From: Desulfacinum sp.
GTDB taxonomy: Bacteria > Desulfobacterota > Syntrophobacteria > Syntrophobacterales > DSM-9756
Length of the DNA stretch: 35,931 nt
Assembly (NCBI GenBank): GCA_014359885.1
Contig: JACIYN010000012.1
Coordinates: 1-35,931 of the forward strand
Direction of reading: 5' to 3'
Shown here one piece after another: positions 30,707 to 35,931 of this stretch (positions are counted from its first letter, which is position 1; the number at the start of each line of letters is the position of its first letter). Below the pieces are notes generated by a model that was given only the letters and a program-made list of their open reading frames with translations, ran no database searches and had not been told where the DNA came from. A program made the position numbers and the translations under genes.

Positions 30707-32869
30707 ATGGGGCGAAGGAAACGATGGCTGATGACGGTGCTGTGCGTTGTGCTGTGGGGGGCCGGGGCCTGGGCCGACGAGCCCGTGAAGCTCGAACCCA
30801 TCACGGTGACGGCCGAAGGCGGGGTGGCGGCGGAGCAGAACGTCACCCGGGTGGATCTGGTGGAAGATCGAAAGCCCGTGGCGGCGACGGTCCCCGATGC
30901 CCTGAGCAAGGAAGCGGGGCTGGATATCCAGCACCGGGGCGTGCTCACGCCCAAGAGCAGCCAGGTGCGGATCCGCGGCCTGGATGAAAGGCGCTCCCTC
31001 ATCCTGCTGGACGGCCGCCCCCTCAACGGCACGGGGGTGATGGGCGGACAGTTCGTGGACTGGAGCGCCCTGGCCGCCGAAGACTGGCAGGCGGTCGAGA
31101 TCGGCAAAGGGGCGTTCAGCGCCAAGTACGGCAACACCCTGGGAGGGACCCTCAACCTGGTGCCCGTGGCACCGCCCGAGCAATGGACCGTGTCTTTGGA
31201 AGGGGGCGTGAAGCGCTACGACACCTATTCCACGGGCGCATCCGTTTCCGGCCGGGCCGGGCCGGTGGGCGCGCGCCTCGGTGCCGGGTACGTGGAAACG
31301 GACGGAAATCTGCGGAACAGCCGGGCGGAACGGAGCCATTTCGCCGGGGACTTCTACTGGTTTTGGGGCGAAGACGGGCAGGTGCGCCTGAGCGCCCGAT
31401 ACACGGAGGGTGATTTCTTCATGCCCGTGGAAAACGACAAGGACCGGGCCGGCTACGATTCCCATTATCCCGAAAGCGCGGGGAGCTATCTCATCGGTCC
31501 CGGCATCTCCTTTCCGTCCGGAGACACCCACGGCGACGACAGCTATTACCACAAGGAGCGAACGGAACTGGATCTGAGCGTCAAGAAGACCGTGGCCGGT
31601 TTCGACACCGAATGGAAGCTGTACTTCAACAATGAAGACCGCACGGACCACATCTACTCCTACGAACAGGGGGTCAAGGTCCTGGAGCGGGAAGCCGTGC
31701 CGGATCGAAGCTGGGGCTGGGTGGCCCGCCTGGGGAAAACGTGGGGGTCTCACCGGATCGGCTTCGGGGCCGACGCCAACTACCAGGGATACGGCGGAAC
31801 GGAAAACACCTTCATCCGGGAGGGCTACTTCACCCGGGCGCCCTCCGACGGAAGCGACGAGTGGGACGCCACGCGCTATCACGGCGTGTATGTGGACGAC
31901 ACGTGGCGGGTTCTGGACTGGTTCACCCTCTATGCCGGGCTTCGCTACGAAGACTATTTCGGGGACCGGTCGGTGGATCGGGTGACGGCCTACAACGCCG
32001 CGGGACGGCCCCTGGGCTATGAGACCGCCACGGCCCGCTTCGACGAGGAGACCTTTCTTCCCAAGTTCGGCTTCACCCTGGGGCCGGTGAAACACCTCAC
32101 CCTTTTCGGGCACGTGGCCCGGGCCACCCGGTTTCCCGACAACCCGGCCTTCTACTGGTATTACGGGGGCTACCGGCCCGAAGTGGACCCCAATTCCGAC
32201 GTGGTCCGAAAGCCCCTCACCTATGAGGACGCCGTGCAACTGGAAGGCGGCGTGCGTTTCACCGGCCTTCCCCGAACCACCGTCTCACTGACCGGCTACC
32301 ACTATCGCGTGGACGACTACATCCGCTGGATCTTCGGCTATGCCCCCAGCCGCGTGGTCTACAACGTGGATCGGGTGACCCTGCAGGGCGTGGAAGTGGA
32401 AGGAGAGAGCCGGATCTGGGGGCCGGTCTCCGTTTTCGCCAACGTGGCCTGGCAGACCACGGAAAAGGAGGGGGATGTGCTGGACGCTTCCAACGCGCTC
32501 AGCGACGAGCTTTCCGAGCTTCCCGACTGGAAGGTGAACCTGGGGCTCAAGGCGCAATGGGACAGCGGCCTTCTGGCCAAGGCGACCCTTCGCTGGGTGG
32601 ACGACCGGCAGGTGCCGTACCTGGGGGATCCCGACTCCCCGGAAACCAGTTCCCCCGACGGAGCCCCGGTGGGAAGCGCGGTCACGCTCCGGAAGATGGA
32701 CGCCTTCGCCGTGGTGGATCTGCTGGTCCGCCTGCCCCTGGTCAAAACCCGGTGGAAAGGCTTTCTCACCGTGGGCGTGGAAAACCTCTTGGACGAGACC
32801 TACGAAGAGGACCTGAACTTCGAGGCCCCGGGGCAGACCTTCTTTGCCGCCCTGGAGGTCACCTTCTGA
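30707..32869 (+). CDS. TonB-dependent outer-membrane receptor (metal complex uptake)
   Basis: Outer-membrane receptor of 720 residues. Signal peptide 1-23 (WLMTVLCVVLWGAGAWA), TonB box PITVTA at about 31-36, plug motifs IQHRGVLTPKSSQVRIRGLD, RRSLILLDGRPLN and AVEIGKGAFSAKYGNTLGGT, and a barrel with the end strand FEAPGQTFFAALEVTF. The ATG at 30707 is preceded by AGGAGG. It sits between a periplasmic binding protein and the flavin reductase-FmdE-CooC genes, so it probably supplies the ABC transporter with its metal complex. It differs from the cobalamin receptor at 17219 and has no B12 riboswitch. Confidence 0.9.
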   Translation: MGRRKRWLMTVLCVVLWGAGAWADEPVKLEPITVTAEGGVAAEQNVTRVDLVEDRKPVAATVPDALSKEAGLDIQHRGVLTPKSSQVRIRGLDERRSLILLDGRPLNGTGVMGGQFVDWSALAAEDWQAVEIGKGAFSAKYGNTLGGTLNLVPVAPPEQWTVSLEGGVKRYDTYSTGASVSGRAGPVGARLGAGYVETDGNLRNSRAERSHFAGDFYWFWGEDGQVRLSARYTEGDFFMPVENDKDRAGYDSHYPESAGSYLIGPGISFPSGDTHGDDSYYHKERTELDLSVKKTVAGFDTEWKLYFNNEDRTDHIYSYEQGVKVLEREAVPDRSWGWVARLGKTWGSHRIGFGADANYQGYGGTENTFIREGYFTRAPSDGSDEWDATRYHGVYVDDTWRVLDWFTLYAGLRYEDYFGDRSVDRVTAYNAAGRPLGYETATARFDEETFLPKFGFTLGPVKHLTLFGHVARATRFPDNPAFYWYYGGYRPEVDPNSDVVRKPLTYEDAVQLEGGVRFTGLPRTTVSLTGYHYRVDDYIRWIFGYAPSRVVYNVDRVTLQGVEVEGESRIWGPVSVFANVAWQTTEKEGDVLDASNALSDELSELPDWKVNLGLKAQWDSGLLAKATLRWVDDRQVPYLGDPDSPETSSPDGAPVGSAVTLRKMDAFAVVDLLVRLPLVKTRWKGFLTVGVENLLDETYEEDLNFEAPGQTFFAALEVTF

Positions 32870-32889
32870 ATTCCCGAGGAGGACGCACC

Positions 32890-33498
32890 ATGATCCTGAA
32901 ACCCTTTATGCGGGAAGGCATCATGCCGCTTCCCGTGGCCCTCATTTCGACCCTGAGCCAGGACGGTGTGCGGAACATCGCCCCCTATTCCTGCATCATG
33001 CCGATCCTCCGGCCTCTGGACCTCATCTGCCTGGCCTCCGCCGCACGGCGGGACACCCTGGTCAATATCCGGGAAACCAAGGAGTTCGTGGTGAACATGG
33101 TCGGTGTGGGATTTTCCGACAAGATCGTACCCACCGCCAGGTACGCGCCTCCCGAGGTGGATGAGTTCCAGGTGGCGGGACTGGAGGAAAAACGCTCCGA
33201 GACCATTCGGGCTCCCGGGATCGCCGGAAGCTATGCCTGGATGGAATGCGCGTTGTTCAAGGAATATACGGAGCCGGGTTTTGTGCTGATCGTCGGCAAG
33301 GTGTTGCGCCTGGAAGTGGCCGACGAGGTGCTCAATGCGGCGGGCGAACTGGATGTGGCCAAGGCTCGACCCCTGATGATGACGGGAAGCAGGCATGGAA
33401 TGCATTTTTGCACCCTGACGGACATCGGGGAGTTCCACCCCTTCGGGGCCATGTTTCCCAACGGCAAGGATCCCCTGGCGGGCAACTACGCGGAATAG
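32890..33498 (+). CDS. Flavin reductase-like FMN-binding protein (flavoredoxin type)
   Basis: A 202-residue protein of the flavin reductase-like domain family. The opening PLPVALISTLSQDGVRNIAP with YSCIMPILRPLDLICLASAA is the FMN-binding split barrel, followed by RDTLVNIRETKEFVVNM, a conserved segment of this family. It has no signal peptide, so it is cytoplasmic. The ATG at 32890 has GAGGAGG upstream, 20 bases after the receptor gene. A role in reducing an imported metal complex to release the metal is plausible by position; direct evidence is absent. Confidence 0.85.
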   Translation: MILKPFMREGIMPLPVALISTLSQDGVRNIAPYSCIMPILRPLDLICLASAARRDTLVNIRETKEFVVNMVGVGFSDKIVPTARYAPPEVDEFQVAGLEEKRSETIRAPGIAGSYAWMECALFKEYTEPGFVLIVGKVLRLEVADEVLNAAGELDVAKARPLMMTGSRHGMHFCTLTDIGEFHPFGAMFPNGKDPLAGNYAE

Positions 33499-33515
33499 GA
33501 AGAGAAGGAGTCCCC

Positions 33516-34142
33516 ATGAACGCGGAGCAGATTCTTGCAAGCGATGAGTTCAGGCGGTGCGTGGCCTTTCACGGTCACGTGTGCCCGGGTCTTTCCATGG
33601 GTTACAGGGCGGCCAAGGTGGCCATGGAAAGGCTCAAAGAGACGCGGGCCGAAGACGAAGAACTGGTGGCCATCGTGGAAACGGACGCCTGCTCGGCCGA
33701 TGCCGTCCAGGTCCTGACGGGATGCACCTTCGGCAAGGGCAACTTCCTCTTTCGGGACTACGGCAAGATGGCCCTGACGCTCCTCAGCAGGAGAACCGGG
33801 CGGGGGGTGCGGGTGGCCCTGCGCGCCGGCGTCTTCGCTCCCGACAAGAGGCATATGGCCCTTCTGCAAAAGGTCGCCGACGGCGCGGCCGATGACCGGG
33901 AGGCAAAGGAATTCGGGGAGCTTCATCTGCGGCGAAGCCGGGAATTGCTGGAAATGCCGGAGGAGGAACTTTTCGCCGTCGAGCCGGTGCAGATGGTGCT
34001 TCCGGCCAGGGCCGCCATCGAGCCTTCGGAGCCGTGCGCCCGGTGCGGTGAGCCCACCATGCGATCCAAGCTGGAGACATACAAGGGGCAAAGAGTCTGC
34101 CGTGGGTGTAAAGCCGTCGATATGAGTTTTACAGAGCTCTAG
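33516..34142 (+). CDS. fmdE: FmdE-family protein with C-terminal zinc ribbon
   Basis: Cytoplasmic protein of 208 residues. The FmdE signature FHGHVCPG (18-25) with the downstream ETDACSADAVQVLTGCTFGK segment (55-74) gives the His and Cys metal-binding set of the family. A zinc ribbon C174-x2-C177...C195-x2-C198 closes the protein. FmdE was named from a formylmethanofuran dehydrogenase operon, but many members occur in metal-uptake clusters of anaerobes and have no proven function. It lies 17 bases after the flavin reductase gene in the same operon. A metal-carrying role is inferred from residues and context. Confidence 0.9.
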   Translation: MNAEQILASDEFRRCVAFHGHVCPGLSMGYRAAKVAMERLKETRAEDEELVAIVETDACSADAVQVLTGCTFGKGNFLFRDYGKMALTLLSRRTGRGVRVALRAGVFAPDKRHMALLQKVADGAADDREAKEFGELHLRRSRELLEMPEEELFAVEPVQMVLPARAAIEPSEPCARCGEPTMRSKLETYKGQRVCRGCKAVDMSFTEL

Positions 34143-34183
34143 CTGCGCCCGGAAAGATTCTGCCCGGGCGGGAAGGAGGAACC

Positions 34184-34549
34184 ATGAGGTGCGATCAGTG
34201 CAACACCCCGATCGAGCCCGGGGAAGAAAAGGAGCATCTGGGTCGGATCCTCTGCGAGGATTGCTACATGGACGCCCTTTCCCCTCCCAAGGGATGTGAT
34301 CCGTGGGCCGTGTACACGGCAAAGTCCTGTGAAGCCCGCGCGGGCGGGAACGCGGCGTTGACTCCCCTGCAGGAAAGAATCCTTGGGATCTTGGAGGAAA
34401 CCGGTGGCGTTGAGCCCCGGGAGTTGCACAATCTCCTGGGAGGCGAACCGCGCCTGAAGGACTTGGAGCGGGAACTGGCGGTGCTGAGGCACATGGAAAA
34501 GGTTCGGGGGGAGAAACGGGGCGATCGGGTGGTGATCAGATCATGGTGA
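34184..34549 (+). CDS. Zinc-ribbon/winged-helix protein, possible metal regulator
   Basis: Unrecognised protein of 121 residues. The N-terminal part has paired cysteines C3-x2-C6 and C24-x2-C27, a zinc ribbon, with extra Cys38 and Cys49 in the linker. Residues about 59-118 (LTPLQERILGILEETGG, LKDLERELAVLRHMEKVR, DRVVIRSW) look like a winged helix with a final beta wing. The combination suggests a small DNA-binding protein that senses or needs a metal. The ATG at 34184 has GGAAGGAGG. It is 24 bases upstream of cooC, and its position between FmdE and CooC makes control of nickel genes a candidate role. Confidence 0.7.
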   Translation: MRCDQCNTPIEPGEEKEHLGRILCEDCYMDALSPPKGCDPWAVYTAKSCEARAGGNAALTPLQERILGILEETGGVEPRELHNLLGGEPRLKDLERELAVLRHMEKVRGEKRGDRVVIRSW

Positions 34550-34573
34550 GGCCGATTGATTCGGAGGCGAGAC

Positions 34574-35371
34574 GTGAAGATATGCATATGCGGCAAAGGG
34601 GGTAGCGGCAAGACCACGATCGTCACGCTGATGGCCGATGCGTTTGGAAAACATGGCAAGAGCGTGACGGTGCTCGATTCCGATGAATCCAATTCGGGTC
34701 TGTTCTGGATGTTGGGCTTCGACAAGGCCCCTCTTCCCCTGATGGAATCCTTGGGCGGCAAGAGGAAGGTCCAGGAAAAGATGATGGCCCGGTTCTCGCG
34801 AGGGCAAGGAGAGCCGGAGATGGCCATCTGGGAAGGGGGCGCCCTTTCCATGGCCTCCCTTCCTTCCCAATACGTGGTTCAACGGGAAGGTCTCGCGTTG
34901 ATCACCGTGGGTAAGATCTACCAGGCCCTGGAGGGATGCGCCTGCCCCATGGGGGTCGTGGCCAGGGAGTTTTTGAAGAAGGTGGAACTCGGCCCGGACG
35001 AAGTCCTGCTCGTGGACATGGATGCGGGCATCGAGCATTTCGGACGAGGCATCGAAGCGAGCGTGGACGCCGTGGTCTGTGTGGTCGAACCTTCCCTCGA
35101 TTCGGTCAGTCTGGCTCACAAGATGAAAGAACTGACCGGGTCGGTGGGGGCGGCCTTCCAGGGGGCGGTGCTCAACAAGGTGACTTCCTTGGCGCAGGAA
35201 GCCAGCCTTTCCGAAAAGCTGAAGAGCCTGAATGTGCCGATTCTGGGAACCATCTACCACCACGAGCAGATCGTGGCCTCCTGCCTTGAAGGAAAGGCCC
35301 TCGATGCGGGGCAAGCCGCTTTGGAGATGGAGCGGATCGTGAGGACCCATTTTCTTGGAGACCCCCCATGA
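34574..35371 (+). CDS. cooC: CooC-type nickel-insertion ATPase (MinD/ParA family)
   Basis: A 265-residue ATPase of the CooC group, which delivers nickel to the C-cluster of carbon monoxide dehydrogenase. The deviant Walker A GKGGSGKTT is at 7-15, and the switch-type VLDSDESNSGL at 33-43. The defining CXC motif is present as C122-A-C124 (EGCACPMG), the pair that binds nickel or zinc between monomers in studied CooC. LLVDMDAGIEHFGRG is the Walker B region. The start is GTG 34574 with GGAGG 6 bases upstream; a TTG 18 bases earlier is weaker. No carbon monoxide dehydrogenase gene is inside the window; it may lie beyond the right edge or elsewhere. The stop overlaps the next ATG. Confidence 0.9.
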   Translation: MKICICGKGGSGKTTIVTLMADAFGKHGKSVTVLDSDESNSGLFWMLGFDKAPLPLMESLGGKRKVQEKMMARFSRGQGEPEMAIWEGGALSMASLPSQYVVQREGLALITVGKIYQALEGCACPMGVVAREFLKKVELGPDEVLLVDMDAGIEHFGRGIEASVDAVVCVVEPSLDSVSLAHKMKELTGSVGAAFQGAVLNKVTSLAQEASLSEKLKSLNVPILGTIYHHEQIVASCLEGKALDAGQAALEMERIVRTHFLGDPP

Positions 35372-35886
35372 AAGCCTTGTTCTGCGACGGTCGTCTCGGG
35401 GCGGGGACCGGGACCCGCCTGCGCGCGGTTGTCTTCAGTCTCGTCTGCTGTTGTCTCTCGGCCTTTTCCGCATGTACGCCGGTTGTTTCCAAGGGATTGC
35501 TGGCCCGAACACGGGACGTTTCCTTTGAGGAGGTTCTCCGGCGCCCGGCGCACTTCTCGGGCCAAACGGTGGTCTTCTCGGGGATCATCCTCGATTCCAA
35601 AAACACCCGGGAAGGTACGATCCTGGAGGTGCTCCAGGTCCCGTGCGCCGCCGGCTCAAGACCCGAGAACGCGGACCGGTCCAAGGGGCGATTCCTGGCG
35701 CTCTACGACGGATTTCTGGATGTGGCCGTGTATCGTCGCGGAAGACAGGTCACGGTGGGAGGCACGCTCGCGGGCGCAAGGACCCTGCAACTCGGCGAAA
35801 TTGACTGTGTCTTTTCGGTAAGGGTGCACAGACTGAAAAAAAATGGCGGACCGCCAGGGGCCCGGCTCTATTGCCAGGCACTCTGA
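35368..35886 (+). CDS. Slp-family outer-membrane lipoprotein
   Basis: A 172-residue exported protein. A hydrophobic stretch at about 20-35 ends in FSAC with Cys36 as the probable lipid-bearing residue, although Phe at -3 makes the lipobox imperfect. The mature part, FEEVLRRPAHFSGQTVVFSG, TILEVLQVP, KGRFLALYDGFLD and YRRGRQVTVGGTLAG, follows the pattern of Slp, the starvation-inducible outer-membrane lipoprotein. The ATG at 35368 overlaps the cooC stop (ATGA), so the two are translationally coupled. Its role beside a nickel ATPase is unclear; a shared operon for envelope metal handling is possible. Confidence 0.8.
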   Translation: MKALFCDGRLGAGTGTRLRAVVFSLVCCCLSAFSACTPVVSKGLLARTRDVSFEEVLRRPAHFSGQTVVFSGIILDSKNTREGTILEVLQVPCAAGSRPENADRSKGRFLALYDGFLDVAVYRRGRQVTVGGTLAGARTLQLGEIDCVFSVRVHRLKKNGGPPGARLYCQAL

Positions 35887-35931
35887 CGCATCCTGTAGCA
35901 ATATGAGTTGGGATTTCAGTGTGCCGGCAGC

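Overview
The window is about 36 kb of GC-rich chromosomal DNA from a Gram-negative anaerobe. TonB-dependent outer-membrane receptors, ExbB/ExbD/TonB and an Slp-type lipoprotein show an outer membrane. A CooC-type nickel ATPase, a CooT nickel protein, an FmdE-family protein, family III CoA-transferases and a DUF3842 protein suggest a sulfate-reducing or syntrophic deltaproteobacterium (Desulfobacterota, perhaps Syntrophobacteria). This placement is inferred from gene content; no rRNA, tRNA, CRISPR array, transposase or phage gene was seen.

Region 1 (1-8.4 kb) is a hydroxy-acid/organic-acid module. A TRAP substrate-binding protein (minus strand, cut by the window edge) diverges from a GlcD-type FAD oxidase, a GlcF-type iron-sulfur subunit, a FadR-type GntR regulator, LrgA/LrgB membrane proteins and two CaiB/BaiF CoA-transferases. 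The divergent intergenic region carries two TGGTNNNACCA palindromes that fit the operator of FadR-type regulators, so the local regulator probably controls both arms. The second CoA-transferase has Trp where the catalytic Asp belongs, which suggests a heteromeric enzyme with its neighbour.

Region 2 (8.4-16.5 kb) is a minus-strand run: a 2064-residue exported protein with two von Willebrand A domains, a HAD-like hydrolase, and a GxxExxY protein embedded in an inverted repeat. A hotdog thioesterase diverges from it.

Region 3 (16.9-25.8 kb) is a complete cobalamin uptake system: a cobalamin riboswitch followed by an intrinsic terminator, a BtuB-like receptor, BtuF, BtuC and BtuD, then an exported Asp/Gly-repeat protein followed by ExbB, ExbD and TonB, which energise outer-membrane transport.

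Region 4 (25.8-35.9 kb) looks like a metal (probably nickel) acquisition and delivery island: DUF3842 protein, CooT, a FecCD-type ABC transporter with ATPase and binding protein, a second TonB-dependent receptor, a flavin reductase-like protein, FmdE, a zinc-ribbon/winged-helix protein, a CooC ATPase with the CXC metal motif, and an Slp-like lipoprotein. A HicAB toxin-antitoxin module of lower GC sits between DUF3842 and cooT, bounded by a perfect 23-bp direct repeat that preserves both neighbouring genes. The longer intergenic gaps hold families of short palindromic repeats.
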